Of a stretch of 64,000 nt of DNA, positions 17,506 through 27,289 are shown piece by piece (the first letter of the stretch is position 1; the number at the start of each line of letters is the position of its first letter). The notes below the pieces were generated by a model. That model searched no databases, had not been told where the DNA came from, and worked only from the letters and a program-made list of their open reading frames with translations. A program made the translations under genes and the position numbers. This DNA is from Fusobacterium mortiferum (GTDB lineage Bacteria; Fusobacteriota; Fusobacteriia; Fusobacteriales; Fusobacteriaceae): contig NZ_JACSNP010000003.1 in assembly GCF_016900045.1 (NCBI RefSeq), positions 62,001 to 126,000 of the forward strand, written 5' to 3'.

Positions 17506-18375
17506 TTAAACTTTTATCTTAACTAATTCTTGATATATCTTTGTACTTTCTAATGTTACATGTCCCATTAACTCTTTTAAATATAGTATATCCATTCCAT
17601 TAGATAGCATATGAACAGCAAATGTATGTCTAAAACTATATGGACTGATCTCTCTCTCTATTCCAGCTTTTAAAGCATATCTATCAATTATTCTACGTAG
17701 TGATCTATCACTTAATCTCGTTGCTGATCCATTTACAAATAATATATCAGGATTATATCTATCTTTATATTTCTCTTTTTTAGACTCTACATATTTTTTA
17801 AAAAACTCTCTTGTTCTCTCACTAAAAAATACTACTCTTCTATTTTTTCCATTAGCTACATAGAGTTCTCTTCTATCTAAATCAAATACACTCTCTCCAA
17901 CTCCTAACATCTCATTTGAAGTTATTCCGCTAGAATAAAGTAGCTCTAATATCAATCTATCTCTTAATCCATTTGTATTTTTTAAAGATATAGCTTCTCT
18001 TAATCTATTTATCTCTTCTATTGATAATATATCTGGTTTTTCTACATAAAAGCTTGGAGATGCTATTACCTCTATTGGACTTTGATTTATTAGTTTATTC
18101 TTTACAAGATATTTGAAGAAAGAACGCATTGAAGATAGTTTTCTGTTTATCGTTCGTTTGGTAATTCCATCTTCTTGTAACTTTGCAAGAAAACTTCTTA
18201 ACATTACTGAATCTATCTCCATACTATTCTCTATCTTCTCGGTGTCATAGAGATACTGGGCCATTTGATATAGATCTTTTTTCATCGATCTAACTGTATT
18301 TAAACTTTTATTCTCTCCAAATTCAGCTAAATATAGAAAATCTTTAATCTCTCTTTCTATATTTTTCTTCTCCAT
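17506..18375 (-). CDS. XerC-like tyrosine recombinase with substituted catalytic residues
   Basis: A 289-residue phage-integrase/Xer family protein. It has a SAM-like core-binding domain (residues about 5-95) and a catalytic domain. In the position of xerC/codV between trmFO and hslV. Comparison with XerD shows Lys177 (NGKNRR), Arg249 (SFRHTFA), His272 (LMGHVTL) and nucleophile Tyr281 (TKIYQEL) present. The first catalytic Arg (GLRVSE in XerD) is Thr152 (SGITSNE), and the first His of HxxR is Tyr246 (SPYSFR). Two of six active-site positions are therefore changed. It may be inactive alone, an accessory subunit, or divergent. Symbol withheld for that reason. Confidence 0.85.
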   Translation of the reverse strand: MEKKNIEREIKDFLYLAEFGENKSLNTVRSMKKDLYQMAQYLYDTEKIENSMEIDSVMLRSFLAKLQEDGITKRTINRKLSSMRSFFKYLVKNKLINQSPIEVIASPSFYVEKPDILSIEEINRLREAISLKNTNGLRDRLILELLYSSGITSNEMLGVGESVFDLDRRELYVANGKNRRVVFFSERTREFFKKYVESKKEKYKDRYNPDILFVNGSATRLSDRSLRRIIDRYALKAGIEREISPYSFRHTFAVHMLSNGMDILYLKELMGHVTLESTKIYQELVKIKV

Positions 18376-18429
18376 CGTTTACAAGACCACTCCACATTAT
18401 ATACTATTTTTCTAAATATTGCAATTTTT

Positions 18430-19743
18430 TTATTTTATCTCATCTAGTTTTGTTTCTAAATATTCTAATGCTATTGCTGATATTTTACTATATTTCTCTT
18501 TTTTATCTCTTATTCTTTCATCTAAACTTCTTATTATTCCAAAGTTAGGTCCCATTGGTTGAAAATTCTTTTTATCTTCTGTTATATATTTTACCATTGC
18601 TCCTATAGCACTTCTATCATCTAGAATAAACGGTGTTTTTCCTTCCAATCTATGAGCTATATTAATAGCAGCCATCATTCCTGTAGCTACAGAAGATACA
18701 TACCCTTCACTCCCCGTAATTTGTCCAGCAAAATAAACATTATCTTTTGTCTTTAGTTTTAGACTTTCATCTAACAATTTAGTTGAATTGATAAATGTAT
18801 TTCTATGCATAACTCCATATCTTATAAATTCTGCATTTTCAAGCCCTGGTATCATAGAAAATACTCTTTTTTGCTCTCCCCATTTTAAGTTTGTTTGGAA
18901 ACCTACTAGATTATATAATTTTCCCTCTTTATCATCCTGTCTTAACTGAACAACAGCATAATCCATCTTATCAGTTTTAGGATTTATAAGTCCCTTTGGT
19001 TTTAGAGGTCCAAATACTAATGTTCTCTCTCCAGTCATTGCAATTCTCTCCACTGGCATACAGGCATCAAATATTTTTTCCTCTTCAAAAGCTTTTAGTG
19101 GTGCTCTTTCAGCAGTTATAAGAGCATTGTAAAAATTGTAATATTGCTCCTTATCCATTGGACAGTTAATATATTCTCCATCTCCTTTACCATAACGAGA
19201 TTGACGATAAGCTATATCCATATTTATAGACTCCAATGTTACTATAGGTGCTGCTGCATCGTAGAAATATAGATAGTCACTATGTGTTATCTCTCCTATC
19301 TTCTTAGATAGTACATCTGAGGTAAGTGGACCAGAAGCAATCAAAACAATTTTATCCTCTGGTATCTCAGTTAACTCTTCCTCTATTATCTCTATATTTT
19401 CCATATTTCTTAATTTATCTGTAATCTCTTGAGAAAAACCATCTCTATCAACAGCTAATGCTTGTCCAGCAGGTACTCTATTATTATCTGCACTTTTTAT
19501 AACTAGAGAATCCATTCTTCTAAGTTCTTCCTTCATAAGACCAGAAGCATTTGCTAAGTTATCTGCTCCTAAAGAGTTACTACATACTAATTCAGCAAAA
19601 TTTTCACTTTTATGAGCCTCAGTTTTCTTTACTTTTTTCATCTCGTAAAGCTTTACTTTTATTCCTCTTTTAGCTAATTGATAAGCAGCTTCACTCCCTG
19701 CAAGTCCTGCCCCTACTACTATTACTTCCTTATTATATATCAT
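18430..19743 (-). CDS. trmFO: tRNA uracil-5-methyltransferase TrmFO (folate-dependent)
   Basis: A 437-residue FAD protein that makes m5U54 in the T-loop of tRNAs using methylenetetrahydrofolate. The dinucleotide motif VVGAGLAGSEAAYQLAKRG is at the N-terminus. HKSENFAELVCSNSLG and YMPVE-type (DACMPVERIA) segments are family hallmarks. The length matches. AAGGAG precedes the ATG. It sits 10 bases downstream of topA, in the classical topA-trmFO(gid)-xerC order, so it belongs to that transcript. Confidence 0.97.
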   Translation of the reverse strand: MIYNKEVIVVGAGLAGSEAAYQLAKRGIKVKLYEMKKVKKTEAHKSENFAELVCSNSLGADNLANASGLMKEELRRMDSLVIKSADNNRVPAGQALAVDRDGFSQEITDKLRNMENIEIIEEELTEIPEDKIVLIASGPLTSDVLSKKIGEITHSDYLYFYDAAAPIVTLESINMDIAYRQSRYGKGDGEYINCPMDKEQYYNFYNALITAERAPLKAFEEEKIFDACMPVERIAMTGERTLVFGPLKPKGLINPKTDKMDYAVVQLRQDDKEGKLYNLVGFQTNLKWGEQKRVFSMIPGLENAEFIRYGVMHRNTFINSTKLLDESLKLKTKDNVYFAGQITGSEGYVSSVATGMMAAINIAHRLEGKTPFILDDRSAIGAMVKYITEDKKNFQPMGPNFGIIRSLDERIRDKKEKYSKISAIALEYLETKLDEIK

Positions 19744-19753
19744 TAATTGCTCC

Positions 19754-22024
19754 TTACTTTTTCTCTATTTTTCTTATATTTTTACACTCTGGATATCCTG
19801 TACAAGCTAGGAATTTCCCCCATCTTCCTCTTCCTATTTTAAATGGTCTTCCACACTTTTCACATACTCCAGCCTCTTTTAATATTTTTTCATCTTCATC
19901 TAGAAGTTTTCTCAATTCTGAATTAATTTGGACAACACCATCTTTTTCTATCACTTGATTATTAGCCAAAGCTTTCCTTATTTCAGGTGGCAACGGCATT
20001 CTCAAATTATCCTTAGCGTAATTTTCACTCTCAAGATAGCTTCCAAATCTTCCTGTTTTTAAAAGATAGATATCTCCATTTTCCGTTTTAACATCTGTTG
20101 GTTTTCCTTGTTTTGATTTTACAAGCTCTTCCACTCTATCTTTGACAAATATTTTACCATTTTTTATATCTTCTGCAGGAATCTCTATCCCTTTTAAGGA
20201 TATTTTCTCTTGGCATCCACTCTCATCATCTACATGTGGACAAGCTAAATATCTTCCAAATCTTCCTGTTTTTAATATCATATTTCCCTTTCCACAACTA
20301 CACGGAACATCAGATTCAACTATTCTATTTGATTCCTCTTCAACTTTTTGAGCATACTTATCTATATATCTCTTTAACTCTCTATAGAAATCAGATAATA
20401 ATTTTATCCAATCTTTTTCACCATCAGCTATTTCATCAAGCTCTGTTTCCATTTCAGCTGTGAACTTAACATTCATTATATTTGGGAAATTTTCATCTAA
20501 GGCTTCCTCTATTTCAAACCCTAACTCTGTAGGAATAAAACTTTTTCCCTCTATTTTTACATACTCTCTCTTTTTCAATGTCTCTATTATAGAAGCGTAG
20601 GTAGATGGTCTTCCAATCCCTTCAGCCTCAAGTTTTTTAACAAGTGAAGACTCTGTAAATCTTGAAGGTGGTTTTGTAAAGTCCTCTTTTATATGTAATT
20701 TTTCAAGTTTACTCTTATCTCCAACTTTTATCTCTGGAAAATCACCAAGAGGTAAATCCTCATCTTCTTTAAATATTTTATAATACCCATCAAATATTAT
20801 CTTATTTATCGTTCCTCTAAAATCAAACTTTTCATAGTTTGCTACAAGTTCAAACTGCTCATACTTCATAGGAGCTAGCTGTGATATTAAAAATCTATCC
20901 CAGATAAGCTTATACAACTTAATTTGATCTTTATCTAAGGAATTTTCTAAAATTTCTGGTGTAAGAGTTATATCTGTTGGACGAATTGCCTCATGAGCAT
21001 CTTGAATTTTTTGCTTACTCTTACTCTCTTTTTTCACTCCTAAATACTCTTTTCCGAAATTTTCTAATATATAATTCTTAGCCATCTCTTGAGCATCTTC
21101 AGAAATTCTTGTAGAGTCTGTTCTCATATATGTTATAAGCCCTTTGTGTACCCCATTTACATCTATTCCTTCATATAATCCTTGAGCTATTCTCATAGTT
21201 TTTGAAGCAGAAAATCCTAAATAAGATGAGGCTAATTGTTGTAAAGTACTTGTTTTTAATGGCAGAGGTGAATTTTTAGTTTTCTTAGTTACTTTAGCCT
21301 CTACTATTGTAAATTCTTTTTTCTCAATTTTTTTTATCTCTTTTACTATATCCTCATCAGTTAATCTATCTATCTTTTTATTTTCTACTCTATATAGAGA
21401 TAGTTTTAAATCATTAGTAAAATCTCCCTTTACTTCCCAAAATTTAACTGGTACAAATTTCTTTATCTCATGCTCTAAATCACAAATAAGTTTTAAAGCT
21501 ACTGACTGAACTCTACCAGCACTCGTATTAGAAGCTACACTCTTCCAAAGAAGGGAACTAATTCCATATCCCACTAATCTGTCTAATATTCTTCTTGCTT
21601 GTTGAGCATTAACCTTATTCATATCTATCTTTCTTGGATGAGTAATAGAATCTTTTATTGCATGTTCAGTTATCTCATTAAACTCTATTCTATTATTATC
21701 ATTTTCATCCAATTTTAAAGCATGTGCTATGTGCCAAGCTATAGCTTCTCCCTCTCTATCCGGATCGGAAGCAAGATAAACCTTATCAGATTTTTTAGCT
21801 AATGCTTTTAAATTTTTTATTACATCTCCCTTACCTTTTATTGTAGAATATGAGGGAGTAAAATTATTTTCTATATCAACTCCTAATTTACTTTTAGGTA
21901 AATCTCTTACATGTCCAAAAGACGCTACTACTTGATATGTCTTTCCCAAGATTTTTTCAATGGTTTTAGCCTTTGCTGGTGACTCAACTATCACTAAGTT
22001 CTTTTTTTCTGCTGCTTTTGCCAT
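19754..22024 (-). CDS. topA: DNA topoisomerase I (type IA)
   Basis: TopA relaxes negative supercoils. The TOPRIM domain shows VIVESPAKAKTI and the metal motif DPDREGEAIAWH. The active-site tyrosine is in ITYMRTDSTRIS, and GIGRPSTYASII is conserved. Two C-terminal zinc-ribbon repeats follow: CSCGKG...CP and CEKCG...CTGYPEC. Length is about 756 residues. I choose the ATG (MAKAAEKKN), with AGAGGTG upstream at about 6 bases. A GTG three codons earlier would overlap that ribosome site. A candidate promoter lies in the gap to dprA. Confidence 0.97.
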   Translation of the reverse strand: MAKAAEKKNLVIVESPAKAKTIEKILGKTYQVVASFGHVRDLPKSKLGVDIENNFTPSYSTIKGKGDVIKNLKALAKKSDKVYLASDPDREGEAIAWHIAHALKLDENDNNRIEFNEITEHAIKDSITHPRKIDMNKVNAQQARRILDRLVGYGISSLLWKSVASNTSAGRVQSVALKLICDLEHEIKKFVPVKFWEVKGDFTNDLKLSLYRVENKKIDRLTDEDIVKEIKKIEKKEFTIVEAKVTKKTKNSPLPLKTSTLQQLASSYLGFSASKTMRIAQGLYEGIDVNGVHKGLITYMRTDSTRISEDAQEMAKNYILENFGKEYLGVKKESKSKQKIQDAHEAIRPTDITLTPEILENSLDKDQIKLYKLIWDRFLISQLAPMKYEQFELVANYEKFDFRGTINKIIFDGYYKIFKEDEDLPLGDFPEIKVGDKSKLEKLHIKEDFTKPPSRFTESSLVKKLEAEGIGRPSTYASIIETLKKREYVKIEGKSFIPTELGFEIEEALDENFPNIMNVKFTAEMETELDEIADGEKDWIKLLSDFYRELKRYIDKYAQKVEEESNRIVESDVPCSCGKGNMILKTGRFGRYLACPHVDDESGCQEKISLKGIEIPAEDIKNGKIFVKDRVEELVKSKQGKPTDVKTENGDIYLLKTGRFGSYLESENYAKDNLRMPLPPEIRKALANNQVIEKDGVVQINSELRKLLDEDEKILKEAGVCEKCGRPFKIGRGRWGKFLACTGYPECKNIRKIEKK

Positions 22025-22065
22025 TTTCTTCACCTCTGTTGTTTTCCTTGTCTCTTTTCCGTTTC

Positions 22066-22094
22066 ATTCTACTAAATTCTCCAAAAAAAATCAA
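22066..22094 (-). promoter_or_regulatory. Candidate topA promoter
   Basis: The minus strand shows TTGATT, a 17-base spacer and TAGAAT in the 79-base dprA-topA gap. topA could thus be transcribed independently of the upstream genes. Confidence 0.45.
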
Positions 22095-22103
22095 TACTTC
22101 TAT

Positions 22104-23165
22104 TTAAAATTTTCTCCTATACTTTCCTCCAGCCACGCTCACTACTACCTTTTTTACCTCTAAATCCATTAAAATAGATAGTATTTCACCTGCTTTCATA
22201 GAGGTTTCCTCTATTATTTCATCGAGATTTTTTTCTCTCTCTAAAACATTGTATATTTTTTTCTCATAATCTGTCAAATTTAATTTATCTCTACTATTAA
22301 TTTTAATCTTATTCCAACCAAACTCATCTAAGATATCATCTACATTTGTTATTAATTTTGCACTTGAATTTTTTATTAAATTATTACACCCTTCTGAAGC
22401 TGGAGAAGAAATTTCTCCAGGAATAGCAAACACCTCTCTCCCCTCTTCTAGAGCTAGCTCTGCTGTTATTAAACTTCCACCTTTTGAACGACTCTCTATT
22501 ACAACCACCCCTTGAGAAATCCCAACTATTATTCTATTTCTCATCGGAAAATTATACTGAAATGGTTCTGTACCTAAGGGGTATTCACTCATAATTAACC
22601 CCTTTATCTCTATCAATTTCCATATTTTTTCATTCTCTTTGGGATAAACCACATCTAAGCCACTTCCTACTATAGCTATAGTTTTTCCTCCATACTCCAA
22701 TGTTTTTTGATGACAGATACTATCTATACCTGTAGCTAATCCACTCACTGTGACAATATCATTCTCTACCAAATCTCTAACTAATTTATCACAAGTAATT
22801 CTTCCATAAGAAGTTGCTCTTCTAGTTCCAACTATAGCTATTTTTCTTTTGCTTAATAAAGTTATATCTCCACGATAATATAAAAATATAGGAGGTTTTG
22901 CTATATTTCTTAATTCCTCTGGATATCCTTCATCTCTTATAAATAGTAAAGAAACTCTCTGTTTTTTTAATTTTTCTAACTCACTCTCTAAATCAATATT
23001 TTTAGAAGCATATATTTTTTCTATTTCACTTTCATCTAAGTTACAATATTTTTTTAAATATACTTTATCTAACAAAAAAATGTCCTCATATTTTTCAAAT
23101 TTTTTTATTATACTTCTAAAACTACTATCTTTTAATTTTACAACTACTAATCTATACCACTCCAA
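22104..23165 (-). CDS. dprA: DNA-processing protein DprA (Smf)
   Basis: A 353-residue single-stranded-DNA binding protein that loads RecA during natural transformation. The extended Rossmann domain has IAIVGTRRATSYG, VSGLATGIDSICH, AIVGSGLDVVYPKEN, FPMRNRIIVG and SKGGSLITAELALE. The C-terminal part (residues about 285-353) is a winged-helix domain. The start is a TTG codon preceded by GAGGGTGG; no nearby ATG fits. It is the first gene of the dprA-topA-trmFO order. No other competence gene is in the window, so a transformation role is inferred from the family. Confidence 0.95.
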   Translation of the reverse strand: MEWYRLVVVKLKDSSFRSIIKKFEKYEDIFLLDKVYLKKYCNLDESEIEKIYASKNIDLESELEKLKKQRVSLLFIRDEGYPEELRNIAKPPIFLYYRGDITLLSKRKIAIVGTRRATSYGRITCDKLVRDLVENDIVTVSGLATGIDSICHQKTLEYGGKTIAIVGSGLDVVYPKENEKIWKLIEIKGLIMSEYPLGTEPFQYNFPMRNRIIVGISQGVVVIESRSKGGSLITAELALEEGREVFAIPGEISSPASEGCNNLIKNSSAKLITNVDDILDEFGWNKIKINSRDKLNLTDYEKKIYNVLEREKNLDEIIEETSMKAGEILSILMDLEVKKVVVSVAGGKYRRKF

Positions 23166-23213
23166 GATCCCACCCTCTTTTTTGTGATTTTTTATTCATA
23201 TGTTGAATCTGCT

Positions 23214-23909
23214 TTAACTTTTTAGCTCTGCATAAACCCTAATTAACATATCTTTTATTACCTTAGAATTTGGATATCTATTTCTTGCTACTTCTAATAC
23301 TTTTTTAGCCTCTTGGTAATTCCCTGTTACCATATAAAGATCTCCAAGTCCAGTATATACAGCTTCATCTTTTTTATATTCCATATATTTTTTAAAATCT
23401 TCTATAGCTTCTGAATAATTTTTTATATTTCTATTTACTATTCCTCTTCCTAAATATGACTCATAAAAATCTGGTGCCATATTTATTGCTTGAGTATATA
23501 ACTTTAATGATTTATCGTACTCACTTAGAAATCTAGCTGTTGTAGCAGCTCCAAATACATTTTTTAAATTTGTATTATCTTGAGAAAAAACTTCATAAGC
23601 TTTCTCATATCTACCATCTTTAAAATAATAATCTCCTACTTTAAATAATTCTTCGCTATCTTGTTTGATATATTCCAAATATATATTGAATTCCTCTACA
23701 TACTTTTTATAGTTTTTTTCTAAGTTTTCTTTATTTTTATCAAAAGATATCTTTTTATCTAATTCTTTTATTTTTTTCCACCTCAAAGCCATTTCTTGTT
23801 TTTTAGCCTCTATTTGAGCCTTCTCTTCTGAATTTTCATTCCAAAATAATAACCCTTCTCCATATACTAAACTTGTAATTAATATAAATACTCCCAATAT
23901 TCTTTTCAT
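23214..23909 (-). CDS. Exported TPR-repeat protein
   Basis: A 231-residue protein with an N-terminal signal peptide (MKRILGVFILITSLVYGEG; no lipobox Cys). A charged coiled region (residues 30-75) and at least three to four tetratricopeptide repeats follow, for example FKVGDYYFKDGRYEKAYEVF, SLKLYTQAINMAPDFYESYL and GLGDLYMVTGNYQEAKKVL. It is probably periplasmic or envelope-associated and mediates protein contacts; no specific partner is visible. It sits between xseA and dprA in the same direction with short gaps. Confidence 0.75.
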   Translation of the reverse strand: MKRILGVFILITSLVYGEGLLFWNENSEEKAQIEAKKQEMALRWKKIKELDKKISFDKNKENLEKNYKKYVEEFNIYLEYIKQDSEELFKVGDYYFKDGRYEKAYEVFSQDNTNLKNVFGAATTARFLSEYDKSLKLYTQAINMAPDFYESYLGRGIVNRNIKNYSEAIEDFKKYMEYKKDEAVYTGLGDLYMVTGNYQEAKKVLEVARNRYPNSKVIKDMLIRVYAELKS

Positions 23910-23927
23910 TAACTTCTCCTTATCCTC

Positions 23928-25136
23928 TTAATTCTTAACTATTTTTTCTACCTTACTTATAATTTTTCCATCATTAATTCTAACCTCTATCTCATCTCCT
24001 ATATTGATATCAGATATAGTTTTTACTCCCATTCCCTCTTTAGTTACTACAGAATAACCTCTTTCTAATATTTTTAATGGATTTAAAGTAATTAATCTTT
24101 GTATTTTATTTTCTAATTGATTTTTTTTAATATTTAAATAATAATCAATAGCTCTTAGTAATCTACTCTCTCTTTCCATTAGCAATCTATTTTTTTCCTC
24201 TATTAGTTTAGAGAAATTTTTTAGATAATAACTTTCCTTTCTGACTTCCAACTCCTTTCTTTTATTTGAAAGTATATTTTTCATTAGTGCCACAATATAT
24301 CTTTCTCTATCTTCAAGACTTTCAAGCGTTTTTTTTCTCTCTGGTACCGAAATTTCTACTGCTTGAGTAGGAGTTGCCGCTCTTACATCTGCTACTAAAT
24401 CTGTTAAAAGATTATCTATCTCATGCCCTACTGCAGATATTATTGGCTTTTTAGAGTTAAAAAATGCCATTGCTGTTTTCTCTTCATTGAAAGCCCATAA
24501 ATCTTCAATACTTCCTCCACCTCTTCCAGCTATTATCAAATCAATTTCTGGAATTTCGTTTAATTTTTCTATACCTCTAACTATCTCATCACTAGCTCCA
24601 CTACCTTGAACTTTAGCAGGATATACATATATATTTATAGTATTATCTCTTTTTTTTATGGTCTTTATTATATCTTGTACTGCTGCCCCAGTAATAGCTG
24701 TTACTACACCTATATTTCTTGGATATCTAGGTAACTCTTTCTTATATAAAGAGGAAAAATATCCCCTCTTTTCCATCATCTTTTTTAACTCTTCTAGCTT
24801 AGCAAACATATCCCCAAGTTTATTCTTTTTTTCTATATGTCTTACTAAAACTTGAAAATCACCCTTATTTTCATAAAAACCTACATCTCCAAATAGTTTT
24901 ACTGAATCTCCATCTTTCAAATCCTCAGCTATTCTTTTGAATTTATATTTAAAAGCTACACATTTTATTTGAGCCTCATTATCTTTTAAGTTAAAATACA
25001 GGTGCCCACTCTTATAATAAGTAACCCCTGATAACTCTCCTTCTAAGAAAAATTCTCTCAGATTAGGATTTTCTTCTATATATCCCTTTATCATTCTGTT
25101 AAAATCACTTACTGTATAAGTTCTCTCTTCAAACAT
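23928..25136 (-). CDS. xseA: Exodeoxyribonuclease VII large subunit
   Basis: A 402-residue catalytic subunit of exonuclease VII, which degrades single-stranded DNA. The N-terminal OB-fold includes SGHLYFNLKD. The catalytic domain shows PRYPRNIGVVTAITGAAVQDI, IIAGRGGGSIEDLWAFNEE and ISAVGHEIDNLLTDLVADVRAATPT-type motifs, followed by the long coiled-coil region and C-terminus. The small subunit XseB is not next to it, which differs from the usual xseA-xseB pair. It lies 12 bases downstream of uvrB, so both DNA-repair genes share a transcript. Confidence 0.95.
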   Translation of the reverse strand: MFEERTYTVSDFNRMIKGYIEENPNLREFFLEGELSGVTYYKSGHLYFNLKDNEAQIKCVAFKYKFKRIAEDLKDGDSVKLFGDVGFYENKGDFQVLVRHIEKKNKLGDMFAKLEELKKMMEKRGYFSSLYKKELPRYPRNIGVVTAITGAAVQDIIKTIKKRDNTINIYVYPAKVQGSGASDEIVRGIEKLNEIPEIDLIIAGRGGGSIEDLWAFNEEKTAMAFFNSKKPIISAVGHEIDNLLTDLVADVRAATPTQAVEISVPERKKTLESLEDRERYIVALMKNILSNKRKELEVRKESYYLKNFSKLIEEKNRLLMERESRLLRAIDYYLNIKKNQLENKIQRLITLNPLKILERGYSVVTKEGMGVKTISDINIGDEIEVRINDGKIISKVEKIVKN

Positions 25137-25148
25137 AACTCTCCTCTA

Positions 25149-27131
25149 TTAAAACTCTAATAGTAATTTTTTTAATTTCATCATCTCATCTCTTTTTGTA
25201 ATAGCATTTTCAAAATCTAACTCCTTTGAAAGCTTTGTAATCTCTTTTTGAAGTTTAGATATCTCTTTTTCAATATCCTCTTTTGAAGTGAATAACTTTT
25301 TCTCCCTCTCTTTTATCATATCTTCTGGTAAACCATAATCAAGGTTTATTATATCTTCACTTATCTCTCTTATTACAGTTTTAGGATCTATTCCATTATC
25401 TATATTATATTGATGTTGTATTTTCCTTCTTCTATTAGTCTCGTCAATAGCTTCTTTCATAGAATCTGTCATTATATCTCCATAAAGAATTACTCTCCCA
25501 TCTACATTTCTAGCTGCTCTTCCTATTGTCTGCACTAAAGAACGTCTACTTCTTAAAAATCCCTCCTTATCAGCCTCTAAAATAGCAACTAAAGATACTT
25601 CTGGAATATCCAATCCCTCTCTAAGTAGATTTATTCCTACTAGAACATCAAATTCTCCCTTACGCAATCCTCTTATTATTTCTATTCTTTCTAAAGTATC
25701 AATATCTGAATGCATATATTTTACTCTGAGTCCAAAACCTAAGTAATACTCTGTTAATTCCTCAGCCATTTTTTTCGTTAGTGTTGTTACCAATACTCTT
25801 TGATTTTTTTCTACTCTTAATCTTATCTCTTCCATCAAATCATCAACTTGATTTTTAGTCTCCCTTACCTCTATAATAGGATCAAGTATACCTGTTGGGC
25901 GAATTAATTGTTCTGCTATATGACCGTTTGCCTCTTGTACCTCAAAATCTCCTGGTGTTGCTGAAACAAATACTGTCTGCCCAGTTATATTTCTAAACTC
26001 TTCAAATTTCAGTGGTCTATTATCAAGGGCAGCTTTTAATCTAAAACCATTTTCTACTAAGGCCTCTTTTCTAGCTCTATCTCCATTATACATTCCTCTT
26101 ATCTGTGGTATTGAGATATGAGATTCATCTATATATGTCACAAAATCTTTTGGAAAATACTCTAATAACGTATCTGGAGTTTCTCCTGGTTTTTTCCCAG
26201 ATAAGTATCTTGAATAATTTTCTATTCCTTTACAATATCCTATCTCTCTTATCATCTCAATATCATATTCTGTTCTTTGCTTCAATTTTTGAGCTTCTAA
26301 AAGTTTTCCTTTATCTTCAAAAGCCTTTACCTCTTCTATTTTATCCTTTTGAATTTCACCTATTATTCTTTCTACATCTCCATCTTCAGTTAAATATTGA
26401 GTAGCTGGATATATCATTATTCTCTCTAAATTTTTTCTTATTTTCTGCCCTGTTAGAGTATTTATCTCGGAAATCTCCTCTAAATCTTCATCCCAAAACT
26501 CTAATCTATAACCTGTCTCCATATATGAAGGATATATATCTATTACATCTCCCTTTATTCTAAACTTTCCTCTTTCAAAAGCCATATCATTTCTCTCATA
26601 TCTTATACTTATCAACCTTTGAATTAACTCTTTTCTCCCTATCCCAGTCTTTTTATCTATAGGAATAGTCATCTTCTTATATGTTTCAGCTGATCCTAAT
26701 CCATATATAGCTGAAACTGATGCCACAATAATCACATCTCTTCTATTAATTAAGGCAGCTGTAGCTGCTTGTCTTAATTTCTCTATCTCATCATTAACAG
26801 ATGAATCCTTCTCTATATAAGTATCTGTTACAGCAATATAAGCTTCCGGTTGATAATAATCATAGTATGAAACGAAATACTCTACAGCATTCTCCGGGAA
26901 AAAACTTTTATACTCACTATAAAGTTGAGCTGCTAAAGTCTTATTTGGAGCTAATATCAAAGCTGGTCTATTTGTCTCTTTTATAATATTTGCTATTGTA
27001 AAAGTTTTTCCAGATCCCGTTACTCCCAATAACACTTGATCTGCTATTCCATCATTGATATTTTCAACAATTTTTTTTATCGCTTCTGGTTGATCTCCCA
27101 TCGGAGTATATTTTGAATGTAGTTTAAACAT
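25149..27131 (-). CDS. uvrB: Excinuclease ABC subunit B
   Basis: A 660-residue damage-verification helicase of nucleotide excision repair. Seen in order: Walker A GVTGSGKTFT (near 39), the DNA-wedging beta-hairpin segment YYDYYQPEAYI, the DESH box (TYIDESHISIPQI), helicase motifs V and VI (GINLLREGLDIPEVSL, QTIGRAARNVDG) and a C-terminal UVR domain (LDFENAITKRDEM) for UvrC/UvrA contact. The length is typical. It opens the long repair/topology run and has an extended -10 promoter. Confidence 0.98.
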   Translation of the reverse strand: MFKLHSKYTPMGDQPEAIKKIVENINDGIADQVLLGVTGSGKTFTIANIIKETNRPALILAPNKTLAAQLYSEYKSFFPENAVEYFVSYYDYYQPEAYIAVTDTYIEKDSSVNDEIEKLRQAATAALINRRDVIIVASVSAIYGLGSAETYKKMTIPIDKKTGIGRKELIQRLISIRYERNDMAFERGKFRIKGDVIDIYPSYMETGYRLEFWDEDLEEISEINTLTGQKIRKNLERIMIYPATQYLTEDGDVERIIGEIQKDKIEEVKAFEDKGKLLEAQKLKQRTEYDIEMIREIGYCKGIENYSRYLSGKKPGETPDTLLEYFPKDFVTYIDESHISIPQIRGMYNGDRARKEALVENGFRLKAALDNRPLKFEEFRNITGQTVFVSATPGDFEVQEANGHIAEQLIRPTGILDPIIEVRETKNQVDDLMEEIRLRVEKNQRVLVTTLTKKMAEELTEYYLGFGLRVKYMHSDIDTLERIEIIRGLRKGEFDVLVGINLLREGLDIPEVSLVAILEADKEGFLRSRRSLVQTIGRAARNVDGRVILYGDIMTDSMKEAIDETNRRRKIQHQYNIDNGIDPKTVIREISEDIINLDYGLPEDMIKEREKKLFTSKEDIEKEISKLQKEITKLSKELDFENAITKRDEMMKLKKLLLEF

Positions 27132-27167
27132 TAAATCACCTATTTACATAATTAAAATTACACTTTC

Positions 27168-27176
27168 ATTATAACA
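27168..27176 (-). promoter_or_regulatory. uvrB extended -10 promoter
   Basis: The minus strand reads TGTTATAAT about 37 bases upstream of the uvrB ATG. The -35 region is only A/T-rich. It is the likely start of the uvrB-xseA transcript. Confidence 0.55.
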
Positions 27177-27210
27177 TAATTTTTCTATATATAATATTTT
27201 TCTTTTGGCA

Positions 27211-27260
27211 AAATAAAAAGAAGAGTAAATATTACTAAAATAATCTCTATACTCTTCTTT
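27211..27260 (-). terminator. Terminator after the YibE/F gene
   Basis: AAAGAAGAGTA and TACTCTTCTTT form a perfect 11-base stem with a 22-base A/T-rich loop. On the minus strand the stem runs into TTATTTT. It ends the alkaline phosphatase-YibE/F transcript. Confidence 0.8.
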
Positions 27261-27289
27261 AATTAAACTATTTTTCTTAGAATAAATTT

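Noticed and set aside
20142-20463. Plus-strand frames opposite topA, nifJ, uvrB and polA
   Set aside because: All lie antisense within well-recognised genes, without ribosome sites or recognisable domains.
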